DNA of 64,000 bases. It comes from Sphingobacteruim zhuxiongii. Lineage in GTDB: Bacteria; Bacteroidota; Bacteroidia; Sphingobacteriales; Sphingobacteriaceae. The notes under the pieces were generated by a model. That model saw only the letters and a list, made by a program, of their open reading frames with translations. It ran no database searches and was not told where the DNA came from. The stretch lies in contig NZ_CP045652.1 of the NCBI RefSeq assembly GCF_009557615.1, positions 1,984,001 to 2,048,000 on the forward strand, in the 5' to 3' direction. Positions 42,011 to 51,613 of the stretch are shown piece after piece. The position numbers were made by a program, and so were the translations under genes. Positions within the stretch are counted from its first letter, which is position 1; the number at the start of each line of letters is the position of its first letter.

Positions 42011-43219
42011 ATGTTTAAAACTACTGCCGCTTACGATCCAAATAAAACATCTTATCCTATTTTAATTGCCATCTGTTTGGCCCATCTATCGAACGATTTA
42101 ATACAAGCAGTGATCCCTGCGTCATATCCTTTATTAAAAGATAATTTTCATTTGAATTTTGCACAGATTGGGATGATTACTTTTTGTTTTCAATTGGCTT
42201 CCTCTTTACTACAGCCAATTGTGGGTATGTATACAGATAAGCACCCTAAGCCTTATTCTCAAATTATTGCCATGATGTTTTCCTTTGTTGGAATCATCGC
42301 CTTATCGGTAGCCGATAGCTATTATGCGGTGTTATTTGCTGTAACGATGGTAGGCATAGGCTCTTCGATATTTCATCCAGAATCTTCGCGTGTAGCTTAT
42401 TTATCCTCAGGGGGTAAACGTAGCTTAGCTCAATCGATATTTCAAATTGGTGGAAACACTGGGACGGCGCTAGCACCTTTACTACTAGCCTGGTTTGTGA
42501 TACCAGCAGGCCAGAAGAATATCATGTGGTTTATTGTAGTGGTGTTAATTGCGCAGCTTATCCTGAGCTATATTGCAAGGTGGTATGTTAAAGTTTTAGA
42601 ATATGCGCGAACACAGGCAAAAAAGCAAATAATGCTGCCTGATTTATCGCAAACTAGAATTGTTGTCGCTATTACGGTTTTGTTGATTTTGATCTTCTCA
42701 AAGTATGTTTACGTCGCTAGTATTACTAGTTATCTGCAATTCTATATGATGCATAAGTTTGGAATTACCGAGGTAGCCGCTCAAGTTTATCTATTCTATT
42801 TTCTAATAGCAATTGCTCTAGGGACGCTATTTGGAGGCTTCTTAGGAGATATTATGGGGAGAAAATATATAATTTGGTTATCCGTATTAGGTTGCGCACC
42901 ATTTACCTTGGCATTACCTTATGCCAATGAAATGTGGACAGGAATTCTGGTATCCATTATCGGACTAATAATGGCTTCTGCATTCCCATCAATCCTAGTC
43001 TATGCCCAAGAACTATTACCAAAAAAGATAGGGATGGTATCCGGCTTATTCTATGGCTTTGCGTTTGGAATGGGGGGATTAGGAGCTGCAATATTAGGTT
43101 GGTTTGCAGATAAGACTTCCTTGGAAAGCATTTACATCGTATGTTCTTACCTTCCCTTATTGGGGGTGATTGCTTATTTTCTTCCCAATATGAAGAAAAT
43201 CAAATACAAAGCCCTCTAA
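42011..43219 (+). CDS. MFS transporter, Fsr (fosmidomycin resistance)-like
   Basis: The 402-residue protein has twelve membrane segments and the Fsr-like text LAHLSNDLIQAVIPASYPLLKDNFHLNFAQIG, FHPESSRVAYLSSGGKRSLAQSIFQIGGNTGTALAPLL and GGFLGDIMGRKYIIW. Relatives export small phosphonates and other compounds by proton antiport. The neighbouring lipid-type operon suggests export of its product as one option, but pairing by divergent orientation is weak evidence. Its stop codon overlaps the stop codon of the convergent methyltransferase gene. Confidence 0.9.
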   Translation: MFKTTAAYDPNKTSYPILIAICLAHLSNDLIQAVIPASYPLLKDNFHLNFAQIGMITFCFQLASSLLQPIVGMYTDKHPKPYSQIIAMMFSFVGIIALSVADSYYAVLFAVTMVGIGSSIFHPESSRVAYLSSGGKRSLAQSIFQIGGNTGTALAPLLLAWFVIPAGQKNIMWFIVVVLIAQLILSYIARWYVKVLEYARTQAKKQIMLPDLSQTRIVVAITVLLILIFSKYVYVASITSYLQFYMMHKFGITEVAAQVYLFYFLIAIALGTLFGGFLGDIMGRKYIIWLSVLGCAPFTLALPYANEMWTGILVSIIGLIMASAFPSILVYAQELLPKKIGMVSGLFYGFAFGMGGLGAAILGWFADKTSLESIYIVCSYLPLLGVIAYFLPNMKKIKYKAL

Positions 43220-43812
43220 GGTATTTTGTATTGACAGAGCCATACAGTAGCACCGCCGCAATTTAAATCGTTCTGGCGATGTAATAGTACTTCGAAACCC
43301 TGTTCATCTAAGCGTTGTCTATATTCCTTTTCACCTAGGGAGGCATGGTAAAGATTCTCGCCATGGTACATGCCCCAGGCTTCACCTTCTTCTGGGCCAC
43401 TGGTAAACAGCAGCACTCCAGCAGGTTTCAAATGCTCCTTAAAGCGCGGGAACATCGCGCGTTGCTCATCCATATTCAAGTGAAAAAAGCTATGCCATGC
43501 AATAATTGCATCAAATTGCTCTTCGAGATGAAGCTCGCGCATATCCTGCTCGAGGAAGTCGCCATCAGGGAAATTTCTCTGCGCAATAGCCAACATCGCC
43601 GTGCTCGCATCAACGCCCTTCAGCCGATAGCCTTTGTCGCGTAGATAAGCGTAAATTGGAATACCAGTACCGCAGCCTAGATCCAAAATAGAAGCAGGAA
43701 AGGGGATGTGCGCTGCAAGCAAATCCAAGTACGGTTTTTCGATAAGTGTCGTTCGCTGCTCAGCGAACCAGTCCGCTATCTTGTCATAACTCTTGAATAC
43801 ATCCCGCTTCAT
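43216..43812 (-). CDS. Class I SAM-dependent methyltransferase
   Basis: The 198-residue protein shows motif I ILDLGCGTGIPIYAYL (about 41-56), an acidic residue at the end of strand two (KGVDAS), motif IV-like AIIAWHSFFHL and post-motif FKEHLKPAGVLLFTSG. Size and motifs fit small-molecule methyltransferases of the UbiE/Tellurite-type group. The substrate is unknown. It converges on the MFS gene, and the two stop codons overlap in CTAA, leaving no room for a terminator. Confidence 0.88.
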   Translation of the reverse strand: MKRDVFKSYDKIADWFAEQRTTLIEKPYLDLLAAHIPFPASILDLGCGTGIPIYAYLRDKGYRLKGVDASTAMLAIAQRNFPDGDFLEQDMRELHLEEQFDAIIAWHSFFHLNMDEQRAMFPRFKEHLKPAGVLLFTSGPEEGEAWGMYHGENLYHASLGEKEYRQRLDEQGFEVLLHRQNDLNCGGATVWLCQYKIP

Positions 43813-43838
43813 TGTGGATTAACTTTTATTGTTATAAA

Positions 43839-44402
43839 TTATTGATATCCAATACTGTATTTCTTATACCCTAAACCTTCCATTAAAGGCTTGAAGATGT
43901 CCATTGCATTCTTTTTTGTCTGCTCTAGTATATCCGACTTCTTCACCTGCTTGGTGATTTCATTCTCCGCAGCTTTGAAAGCGTCGTCTACTAAATTCGC
44001 CTCTCGAAAGAACGCCATCTTTGTGTCGTAAACCTTCGAATCATTGTGATCAATCTTCACATAGCAGATCTCTGGATTAGGTAAAGTAATATGCACTGAA
44101 TCGCCTAGCACCTCCACATCCTCCGATTTTAACTTACTTAAATCAACACATCCTACAGCATCCGCTTTAATAATCAGCAATACACTCGCATCCGGTAGAA
44201 ATTGAGAAATAACCTTATGCTCAACTACATCGGACATCCTGTATTTTACTAATTCTAATTTACCCATGGACTCAATGCGTTCCAAGAGCACTTGATGGTT
44301 GCTAACAGTATTGGTCTTTGGCTTAGTAAATTGCCAGACAAACCAACCCAATCCTGCGATAACCATCAACAAGATTATAACTTTTAATAGTTTCGTCATC
44401 AT
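43839..44402 (-). CDS. DUF4230 family membrane-anchored protein
   Basis: The 187-residue protein has one N-terminal membrane helix (about 6-26, LLKVIILLMVIAGLGWFVWQF) and a periplasmic domain of the DUF4230 kind: LERIESMGKLELVKYRMSDVVEHK, LLIIKADAVGCVDLSKL, ITLPNPEICYVKIDHNDSKVYD. Function is unknown. It lies 26 bp before the methyltransferase gene on the same strand, so the two may be co-transcribed. A second ATG (44399) leaves a 3-nt start ambiguity. Confidence 0.85.
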   Translation of the reverse strand: MMTKLLKVIILLMVIAGLGWFVWQFTKPKTNTVSNHQVLLERIESMGKLELVKYRMSDVVEHKVISQFLPDASVLLIIKADAVGCVDLSKLKSEDVEVLGDSVHITLPNPEICYVKIDHNDSKVYDTKMAFFREANLVDDAFKAAENEITKQVKKSDILEQTKKNAMDIFKPLMEGLGYKKYSIGYQ

Positions 44403-44616
44403 GTTTTCTTTAATTCAAATAATAGACCATATTCGGCATTTCGTGTAATTAGACGGTAAACAATGGATTAAGATTATTTTAGTAACTAAGTATTTACAGT
44501 TTTGGTTTGCAAACTGACAGAATTGCAGATTTCCTTCGCAAATGTTAATTTCTTATCGCCTTTCTTCAATATTTGCGTAATTATCGTTAAGTTTAGTAAA
44601 GATATTTAATCCCTAT

Positions 44617-46158
44617 ATGACACGATCAAGGACCGTAAATCAATTTCTTTATCTGCTATTTTGCTTGTTTTTATCTGCTCCATCACTTGTTTTAGGGCAA
44701 TTAGTCACCGATCCAGGGATTGCGATGCAGGAGTCTCCAACATATGCAGAACCTTATACGGTTGATAATTTGCCGAGTCCAAAGTCCAGAGGTCAAGATT
44801 ACTTTGTGTCCAATCCAAACGGCATCCTGTCTGGTTCGACGGTAGCTGAACTCGATCGGCTCTCTGTGCAAATTGACTCGCTGACAGGTGCTGAATTTGC
44901 GATCGTTGTGGTCAACGACTATGTCGGCGATAGTGATTTTCAATTTGCGCTTGATCTGTTTAATAAATGGGGAATTGGAAAGAAGGAAGCGAATAACGGT
45001 TTACTGCTATTTGTAGCAGTAAATAGACATGAATACCGATTTATATCGGGCTATGGGATGGAGGCATCCATGCCGGACGCGTATTTGAAACGCATTGGCG
45101 AGAAATATCTAGTACCTAAATTCCAATCCGATGAATATGATCAAGGGATATTGGATGCTGCGAATTTTATATCGGAAGTGCTGTTATCGCCCGACATCCG
45201 TGCGGAGCTTGAAGCGCGATTACCTGAAGCGACCCCATTCTGGAGTCTACGGAATGTTTATTTAAAGAATTCCCTCTTGATCTTAGGGATGTTTGCCCTG
45301 TTTTATATCTATGTGCATTTTGTTGCTTCAAGTCTGATCCGCTCACCAAACAAAAAGAATCCATTTTTACCCATCTTTGCCGGCATGGGCTGTATGGGAA
45401 TATTGATGTTTCTGACCGTATTCTTATTTGCCTTCTTACTTCATAACTTAGAGTATATCTACCAAGTAAAACATACACCATATTTTGCCTTTATACTCGC
45501 CGGTATTATTTTGGCCATGAAGGTGAATTACTCGCGTACCAACATCAATAAAAGCTATACCGACACCGAAGAACGCGCGAAAGCAGTTAATAAGTTCCTT
45601 GGCTTTACATTTATCCCCATGTTGCTATCGCCATTGGCTTGGTTTGATTTAATAGCGATCTTCAGAAGGAAAGTTAAAGATCGTAAACGATTTGTTCCAC
45701 CTGATAATTCCGGTAATTGGAAGCGACTTAATCGCGATCAACTGACCCTAGGAATTGCATCTTACTTGAGTAAGGGGAATATCAAAGAGGAAAGTATCAA
45801 GGCTAGAAATTACGAGATTTGGGAAAATACCAGTAGCAAACAGATTCAGTTGATTCCTTGGGATATTGATAGGCACTTTAGTGAATGTCCAGAATGCCAT
45901 TTCTATACTTTGGAGAAGAGTAAATCGCATACCATTACTGCGGCAACTTATAGTTCCAGTGGACAGGGGGAAAATGTCGATGATTGTAGAAATTGTAAAT
46001 ATCGTGTTGTAAACAGTACTTTTACGATTCCAAAACTAACACGAAGCTCGAGCAGCAGCAGTGGCTCTTCTGGAGGAGGTTCTTCTGGCGGGGGCTCTTC
46101 GAGTGGTAGTTTCGGCGGAGGTTCCTCTGGTGGTGGTGGTGCTGGAGGTAGATGGTAA
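44617..46158 (+). CDS. TPM domain membrane protein with zinc-ribbon-like insert and Ser/Gly tail
   Basis: The 513-residue protein has a signal peptide (about 1-28), a TPM domain (about 60-195, with ISGYGMEASMPDAYLKRIGEKYLVP), three or four membrane helices (about 215-350), and a cytosolic or periplasmic part holding ECPECHFY and DCRNCKY (two CxxC pairs about 36 residues apart) that could bind zinc. The C-terminus (about 473-513) is a Ser/Gly repeat ending in GGGGAGGRW, a tail common in the YgcG/TPM group. TPM proteins occur in photosystem repair and bacterial envelope stress. The role here is unknown. A short lipoprotein follows at 15 bp. Confidence 0.85.
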   Translation: MTRSRTVNQFLYLLFCLFLSAPSLVLGQLVTDPGIAMQESPTYAEPYTVDNLPSPKSRGQDYFVSNPNGILSGSTVAELDRLSVQIDSLTGAEFAIVVVNDYVGDSDFQFALDLFNKWGIGKKEANNGLLLFVAVNRHEYRFISGYGMEASMPDAYLKRIGEKYLVPKFQSDEYDQGILDAANFISEVLLSPDIRAELEARLPEATPFWSLRNVYLKNSLLILGMFALFYIYVHFVASSLIRSPNKKNPFLPIFAGMGCMGILMFLTVFLFAFLLHNLEYIYQVKHTPYFAFILAGIILAMKVNYSRTNINKSYTDTEERAKAVNKFLGFTFIPMLLSPLAWFDLIAIFRRKVKDRKRFVPPDNSGNWKRLNRDQLTLGIASYLSKGNIKEESIKARNYEIWENTSSKQIQLIPWDIDRHFSECPECHFYTLEKSKSHTITAATYSSSGQGENVDDCRNCKYRVVNSTFTIPKLTRSSSSSSGSSGGGSSGGGSSSGSFGGGSSGGGGAGGRW

Positions 46159-46173
46159 TAGGATTAGTGAACA

Positions 46174-46974
46174 ATGAATTTTAAAATAAAGATACCCGTT
46201 GTTGTCTTAGGTTTATCTATCATAATTGCCTGCAACAACAATCAGACGAAACAGACGGTAGCAACTAGCAAAGACGCTGATACCCTGACCCTCGTATCGG
46301 AAGGGAAAATTGTTTATGAGAATGATACTTTGGTGATGTCAACAATCGACTCGCTGCCATTCTTTCAAGCAAAAGCTGAATCGACGCTACCGAATCCGAA
46401 GGATACGCTAGTTTATATTAGCGATTTTGCGAAGGCCAAGGAAATGCTGAAAGGTGAGGTGACCTTTGGAGGTTGGAACGATGCCTATAAGGTTGATTCC
46501 ACCTTGGAAGGCGAATTTATTGCCTTTATACGTTTCCAAAACGGAGATACCATCAATCCGAACTATGCGAAATATACCTGGGATGCAGGCTTTGTGCGCT
46601 ACTATCCAAGCGAACGCATCTTGCTGATGGAAGGCGGCCATACCTCTGATTTTTCAATCGATTTAAATCAAGGAATTGCACAGGTGGATCTAGTTGGCAA
46701 TCCTGCCTATCTATTGAGCTCACCAAGTAAAAAATATCGATTGAATGGATATTTTCCAGGACAGGAATGCTCTGAATATTTCATTCAACAAAAGGGTACG
46801 ACTGGCTATCAACTCTTAGGGCGTCTGCCGCTGAGTGTTACCGAAGAAGGTTTTGATCTCTGCACAATTACCGACATCTTTTGGAAGAATGATCATGAGT
46901 TCTATTTTAGAAACTTCTTCTATGGCGAAGTGCCAGATCAACGAAAGAAGTTCTTTAAAGTGCTGATAAAATAA
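46174..46974 (+). CDS. Putative lipoprotein of unknown function
   Basis: The 266-residue product starts with a lipoprotein signal (MNFKIKIPVVVLGLSIIIAC, Cys20) and an Asn/Thr/Lys-rich linker, then a beta-rich domain with no motif that I recognise. It lies 15 bp after the TPM gene and is closed by the hairpin at 46976. It may work with the TPM protein at the envelope (inference). Confidence 0.72.
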   Translation: MNFKIKIPVVVLGLSIIIACNNNQTKQTVATSKDADTLTLVSEGKIVYENDTLVMSTIDSLPFFQAKAESTLPNPKDTLVYISDFAKAKEMLKGEVTFGGWNDAYKVDSTLEGEFIAFIRFQNGDTINPNYAKYTWDAGFVRYYPSERILLMEGGHTSDFSIDLNQGIAQVDLVGNPAYLLSSPSKKYRLNGYFPGQECSEYFIQQKGTTGYQLLGRLPLSVTEEGFDLCTITDIFWKNDHEFYFRNFFYGEVPDQRKKFFKVLIK

Positions 46975-46975
46975 T

Positions 46976-47013
46976 AAAAAAAGGGCTTTCGTTTTATTCG
47001 AAAGCCCTTTTTT
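46976..47013. terminator. Strong bidirectional intrinsic terminator
   Basis: AAAAAAAGGGCTTTCG pairs with CGAAAGCCCTTTTTT around a TTTTATT loop, with T runs in both directions. It separates the lipoprotein gene (plus) from the GH2 gene (minus). Confidence 0.95.
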
Positions 47014-47034
47014 CTCGAGTTCATTACGCCTTGA

Positions 47035-48885
47035 TTAATTGATTAAGTTCGGATTGTATAATTGATCATTAATCTGCTTCAATTCAGAAACTGGAATCTT
47101 GATCACCTTACGATCGTAGGTCATCAAACCATTGGTTTCTACTTCAACGTCGGTCGTTTGCGTGTAAACCGCAGCAGAAAGCCCCCATTGCGTTAATTTT
47201 ACCAAGTCAGTAATAAGTTCTCTGTATCTTTTCTTAAGCTCATCAACGCTCTTAAACGATTGGTAGCCCCAATTGTCTTTCGCTTGCCATGTATGCCCTT
47301 CCACTGGAAGTCCTAATCCACCAAACTCGCCATTCGCTAAGATAAAGTCTTTACCGAAGCGTGCCGGATCTGGCATAGCTGGCTCTGGATAATTATGTAA
47401 ATCTAAAATATCACCCGGCGCTTGATAATTACCACCACTTGCACCATTCACTAAGCGCGAAGGATCTTTCTGTTTCGTCCATTCTACAATTTCTTTCGTC
47501 TTAAATTGTCCCCAGGCCTCATTGAAAGGTACCCAAACAACGATACTAGGGAAGTTATGTAATTGCGTCATAATGCTATTCCACTCTTTCTTGTATATCG
47601 CTTCAGAGGCTGGACTACGGTCCTTATCCTGTTTACCAGCGCGGAACTTGCCCGGATGCATATCCCAAATATTACCTCCTAAATCGCCACTTGGCATATC
47701 TTGCCAAACTAAGATTCCAATGCTATCGCAGTGTCTATACCAGCGTGCTGGCTCAACTTTGATATGCTTACGAATCATATTGAAACCCATTTCTTTGGTT
47801 TTCTCAATATCAAACTTCAAGGCATCATCAGTAGGTGAGGTATGTAAACCATCGGGCCACCAACCTTGATCTAATGGGCCGTAATGAAATAAGAACTCAT
47901 CATTTAAGTACATGCGCTCAATTCCCTTTTTATCAGCTTTTTTAGAAATCTTACGCATGGCAAAATAGCTCTTCGCCTGATCGACAACTTTCCCTTTGCG
48001 CATTAGCTTCACCTCGATGTCGTATAGCTTCGGATTCGTAGGACTCCAAAGGCTAATATTTTGTAATTTTAATTGCTGTGTTTCCGTCGCGGCGTTAGAC
48101 GATTCCGCGATTTTCTTGCCATTGTCAAATGCTGTGATTTGAATTAAATCACCGTTTTGTGCATTCTCCACCTCTGCATGAAAAGCTAATGAAGAGTCAT
48201 CTACATTCGGTGTTTGATGCGTGCTCTTGATAAATGTTTTAGGAACAGATTCTAACCATACTGTTTGCCAAATACCTGATACAGGCGTATACCAAATGGA
48301 ATGCGGGTTATTGATTTGCTTTCCACGTGGTTGTGGGCCATCACTCGTCGGATCCCATACACGTAGCGCAATCTGTTGCTTCGCACCTTTTTTCAAAGCC
48401 GCTGTAATATCAAAACTGAAGGCATCAAATCCTCCTTCGTGCTGGCCTACAGATTGGCCATTGACAAAAACCTCACATTGCCAATCCACCGCGCCAAAAT
48501 GAAGGATAGTTTTTTCATTTTTCAGTTTCTTAGATAAGACGATATCCGTTTGATACCATAAAACTTGATCTTTGCTAAGGCTCTTACCGACGCCTGACAG
48601 CGCAGATTCTATCGCAAAGGGAACGAGGATATCACCATCCCAATTGCTCGGTAATTGCGATACGGAACGCTCCGTTACGGCATACTTCCATAGTCCATTC
48701 AGGTTCTGCCAATTGTTTGTACGTGTTAATTGTGGTCTTGGATACTCCGGATGAGGTTGCTTTGGATCTACTTTGCTAGCCCATTCGGTTAGAATTTTGT
48801 CGCCAGCAGGTTTCCAATCTTGGGCTGAGCTATAGCTCGCTGCCATCGATAGCAAACAAGAGAGTATAATTGATCTTTTAATCAT
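47035..48885 (-). CDS. Glycoside hydrolase family 2 enzyme, secreted
   Basis: The 616-residue protein has a signal peptide (about 1-21), an N-terminal sugar-binding jelly-roll (about 60-200, with WYQTDIVLSKKL and FVNGQSVGQHEGGFDAFSFDIT), an immunoglobulin-like domain, and a TIM-barrel whose acid/base Glu is E456 (NEAWG) and nucleophile E520 (GEFGG). GH2 members cleave beta-galactosides, glucuronides or mannosides; at this length the LacZ C-terminal domains are missing. It lies next to the uronic-acid operon but is separated by that operon's terminator. Beta-glucuronidase-like activity is plausible by context only. Confidence 0.9.
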   Translation of the reverse strand: MIKRSIILSCLLSMAASYSSAQDWKPAGDKILTEWASKVDPKQPHPEYPRPQLTRTNNWQNLNGLWKYAVTERSVSQLPSNWDGDILVPFAIESALSGVGKSLSKDQVLWYQTDIVLSKKLKNEKTILHFGAVDWQCEVFVNGQSVGQHEGGFDAFSFDITAALKKGAKQQIALRVWDPTSDGPQPRGKQINNPHSIWYTPVSGIWQTVWLESVPKTFIKSTHQTPNVDDSSLAFHAEVENAQNGDLIQITAFDNGKKIAESSNAATETQQLKLQNISLWSPTNPKLYDIEVKLMRKGKVVDQAKSYFAMRKISKKADKKGIERMYLNDEFLFHYGPLDQGWWPDGLHTSPTDDALKFDIEKTKEMGFNMIRKHIKVEPARWYRHCDSIGILVWQDMPSGDLGGNIWDMHPGKFRAGKQDKDRSPASEAIYKKEWNSIMTQLHNFPSIVVWVPFNEAWGQFKTKEIVEWTKQKDPSRLVNGASGGNYQAPGDILDLHNYPEPAMPDPARFGKDFILANGEFGGLGLPVEGHTWQAKDNWGYQSFKSVDELKKRYRELITDLVKLTQWGLSAAVYTQTTDVEVETNGLMTYDRKVIKIPVSELKQINDQLYNPNLIN

Positions 48886-49017
48886 AGTTTTAGATTAGGT
48901 ATAAGGTGATTAAAATCGGTTTCTAATTGCAATATAACTAAAAATAAGTAGATAATTTGATGCAGCTATCCTGTGCTGTAGGCTTTTCTTTTAGTATTTA
49001 TTTGCTACAAAAGCCAA

Positions 49018-49050
49018 TAAAAAAGGTTGAATCATTCCGATCCAACCTTT
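49018..49050 (-). terminator. Intrinsic terminator of the polysaccharide utilisation operon
   Basis: On the minus strand AAAGGTTG pairs with CAACCTTT across a 13-nt loop, and a T run follows. It lies directly after the GH88 stop and marks the end of the SusC-SusD-lyase-DUF2264-GH88 operon. Confidence 0.85.
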
Positions 49051-49068
49051 CTTATTTATGTGTGAAAT

Positions 49069-50331
49069 TTAGTTTTTTAGTTCTTTCAGACGTGTTAAAG
49101 CTTCTAAATAGTAGTAGTCTGCGTAGGTGAGTGGTCCATCGACTTCCGAATTGTGAGGTAGGCTGCCGACGCTATGCTTTAATAGAAATCCTGCGTTTGT
49201 ACCATAATCAGCAAAATAACTCGGTCTCGATAAAGTCTCCAGACTCTGTTTCGCAAAGTTTAAAAATAGTTCTTTATCTTTTCCTTTAGAAAATGTAGAT
49301 AATTCGATTAAGGCAGAGGCAACTATAGCGGCCGCCGAAGCATCTCTAGGGACATAATTTAAGGCTCTTTTTGAGAAATCTACGTCCGATTTATAACCTG
49401 CTTGTCCCACATTGAAATCCCAATTCGGGATTCGATCTTCAGGTAGGTTTGCATGATTGATATAGAACTTTGCTGCTTGTTGTGCTGTTTTTAAATAGTC
49501 CGCTTTCTTGGTTTCTCGATACATCAGCGTAAACCCGTAGATTGCCCATGCTTGTCCTCTTGACCAAGTAGAATTATCCGAATATCCTTGATTGGTTTGC
49601 TTATGAATTGCTTTTCCCTTAGCATCGTAATCCACCACATGGTAAGTCGAGTAGTCTTTACGGAAATGGTTTTTCATCGTTTTATCGGCATGCGAAATCG
49701 CTACTTGCTTGTATTTCGGATCACCCGTTAAGTCTGAAACATAGCAAAGCATTTCCAAATTCATCATATTGTCAATGATAACCGGGTATTTCCAAAGCGT
49801 TGTGCCATCCCATGCTTTCTTCTCATTCCAAGATTTAATAAGGCCTACTTTCGGGTCAAAACGCTTTAAAGCGGTGTTGGACGAGTGGACGATGATATCT
49901 TGATATTCCTTAATTTTAGCGGGATCTTTTAAGTATTTAATCGCATTGCCATAGGAGCAATACATAACGAAACCAATATCATGATGTTGATCAAGATCCT
50001 TCGCTTTTTCCAATGCTTCAGTCCATTTGATCGCTTCGGCTTTGGTTTTTTCATTGCCGGATTGGTGATACAGGTACCATAGCGAGCCTGGGAAAAATCC
50101 ACCCGTCCAATCCCATTCATCAGTGCCTTTCAGCTGACCATCCTTGGTTGAAGTGCGAGGGAATTTCTTTAATACATCAGCCTCTTTTGCTAAATAACCG
50201 TATTGCGTTTCCGCCTTTTTAAATGCAGTGTCGATAAAGTTCTCCTGCATCGGAGTCATGTTCATGAAAAGTACTGCCGCACCGCTTAATGCAATGGAAG
50301 ACGCAAATACTTTGTTGAAGTTTAAGTTCAT
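49069..50331 (-). CDS. Glycoside hydrolase family 88 unsaturated glucuronyl hydrolase
   Basis: The 420-residue protein has an N-terminal signal or anchor and an (alpha/alpha)6 barrel with the two conserved aspartates: D118 in HHDIGF and D187 in IIDNMMNLEML, matching the catalytic pair of GH88. GH88 removes the unsaturated uronic acid that polysaccharide lyases leave at the non-reducing end. It is the last gene of the operon after the heparinase-like lyase, which fits that order of action. Confidence 0.93.
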   Translation of the reverse strand: MNLNFNKVFASSIALSGAAVLFMNMTPMQENFIDTAFKKAETQYGYLAKEADVLKKFPRTSTKDGQLKGTDEWDWTGGFFPGSLWYLYHQSGNEKTKAEAIKWTEALEKAKDLDQHHDIGFVMYCSYGNAIKYLKDPAKIKEYQDIIVHSSNTALKRFDPKVGLIKSWNEKKAWDGTTLWKYPVIIDNMMNLEMLCYVSDLTGDPKYKQVAISHADKTMKNHFRKDYSTYHVVDYDAKGKAIHKQTNQGYSDNSTWSRGQAWAIYGFTLMYRETKKADYLKTAQQAAKFYINHANLPEDRIPNWDFNVGQAGYKSDVDFSKRALNYVPRDASAAAIVASALIELSTFSKGKDKELFLNFAKQSLETLSRPSYFADYGTNAGFLLKHSVGSLPHNSEVDGPLTYADYYYLEALTRLKELKN

Positions 50332-50341
50332 ATAATGGTTC

Positions 50342-51607
50342 TTAATAAGTTACATAATAATCTCTTGGAAATTCTTTTCCGGAGAATGCTTTTTGTGATG
50401 TCCATGGCTCCGCTGGACTAGTCCAGAACACATCATCGGCCGGTAAACCTAACGCAATAAAGGATAGGGACGCTTCGTAAAGGGAGCCAACATTTGTATA
50501 GGAATCCGCTAGATTTCCTTGATCTGCGGAGGTAAACCCTAATACGAGCCAGCTATATTGATCATACAGGTCATGTTTATAAATGTTCTTCAATACGGCG
50601 GTTAATGCCGCGCGAACCTGACCGGGTTTTAAATCCTCCGGGAGTTTACGATCCAGTGCAACGGCCGCTAAAGGTTGAAACGCCGCATTGCGGTAAGTGG
50701 AACTGCGACCAACAACCGGAAAATAACCCTCCGGAGAAATCATCCGCTCTAAATGATGCGCATAGCGCTGCATGCGTTTGTAGGCACGGTCAAACAATTC
50801 TTGGTATTTCGAACCGGCGGAAAGCTGATGCCGAAGTGTTTCAACCAACATACATTGAATGACGTAGCCATTGTAATGGTCAAAACTGAATCGATCCCCA
50901 TCACTATACCAACCATCGCCCACATACCAGTCTTTATCGAATTTTTCAATCGCATAATCGATGCGTTCTCGAAGTGGTACTTCACCAATTACATAGAGAA
51001 ATGTTTCCGTCATCGATGCAAAAAGTAGCCAGTTGCTTTCATTAGGCTTAATCCAGCGAATGTATTTAAACTCTTCGATGACTTGCTTTTTAGTTTTATC
51101 AGGTAACGGTTCCCATAATGCTTTTGGCGCGCGCAGAAAGGCTAAAGCCAAATGTGCAGCATCTACTAATGTTTGCTTTGATTTATCGCGCCATGCAAAA
51201 TAGTCGGCAGAAGATGGGTCAACAGCATGCTGTATACCGAGCTGAGCTTGCTTTAGGAATTTCGCCCGAATGCGGCCTTCCTCGCTATGATCTGCTGGTA
51301 GGGCAAGCATCGGTGCCATGCCGGCTAGAAGTCGTCCAAATGCTTCTAAATAGCCGACCTTAGGGTTGCGGCCATCGTTCGATTTGCTAACGATCATCGG
51401 CATGTTTTTCTGCAAGGTACCCCGGCTGATATTGTCCAAGATGGGCGCAGCCATTTTAGAGATAATGCTCACCCAATACTTGCGGTCGTCCATAGCGATT
51501 TTTGGCTTGAGGGAAGGGGAATCTGCCAGCATACTGCTAGCGGATTGGCTCGTACCTAAGCCGCTCAGTAGTAAGCCTGCCTGCTGGATCCATGTTCTTC
51601 TTTTCAT
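50342..51607 (-). CDS. DUF2264 family protein
   Basis: The 421-residue protein has a twin-Arg-like or Sec signal (MKRRTWIQQAGLLLSGLGTS) and the DUF2264 pattern: YWVSIISKMAAPIL, GYLEAFGRLLAGMAPMLALP, WYVGDGWYSDGDRFSFDHYNGYVIQ and YSWLVLGFTSADQGNLADSYTNVGSLYEASLSF. It is probably an (alpha/alpha)6 barrel carbohydrate enzyme. DUF2264 proteins occur beside polysaccharide lyases, and their activity is not settled. It is 6 bp from the heparinase-like gene and 10 bp from GH88. Confidence 0.85.
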   Translation of the reverse strand: MKRRTWIQQAGLLLSGLGTSQSASSMLADSPSLKPKIAMDDRKYWVSIISKMAAPILDNISRGTLQKNMPMIVSKSNDGRNPKVGYLEAFGRLLAGMAPMLALPADHSEEGRIRAKFLKQAQLGIQHAVDPSSADYFAWRDKSKQTLVDAAHLALAFLRAPKALWEPLPDKTKKQVIEEFKYIRWIKPNESNWLLFASMTETFLYVIGEVPLRERIDYAIEKFDKDWYVGDGWYSDGDRFSFDHYNGYVIQCMLVETLRHQLSAGSKYQELFDRAYKRMQRYAHHLERMISPEGYFPVVGRSSTYRNAAFQPLAAVALDRKLPEDLKPGQVRAALTAVLKNIYKHDLYDQYSWLVLGFTSADQGNLADSYTNVGSLYEASLSFIALGLPADDVFWTSPAEPWTSQKAFSGKEFPRDYYVTY

Positions 51608-51613
51608 TGCTTT

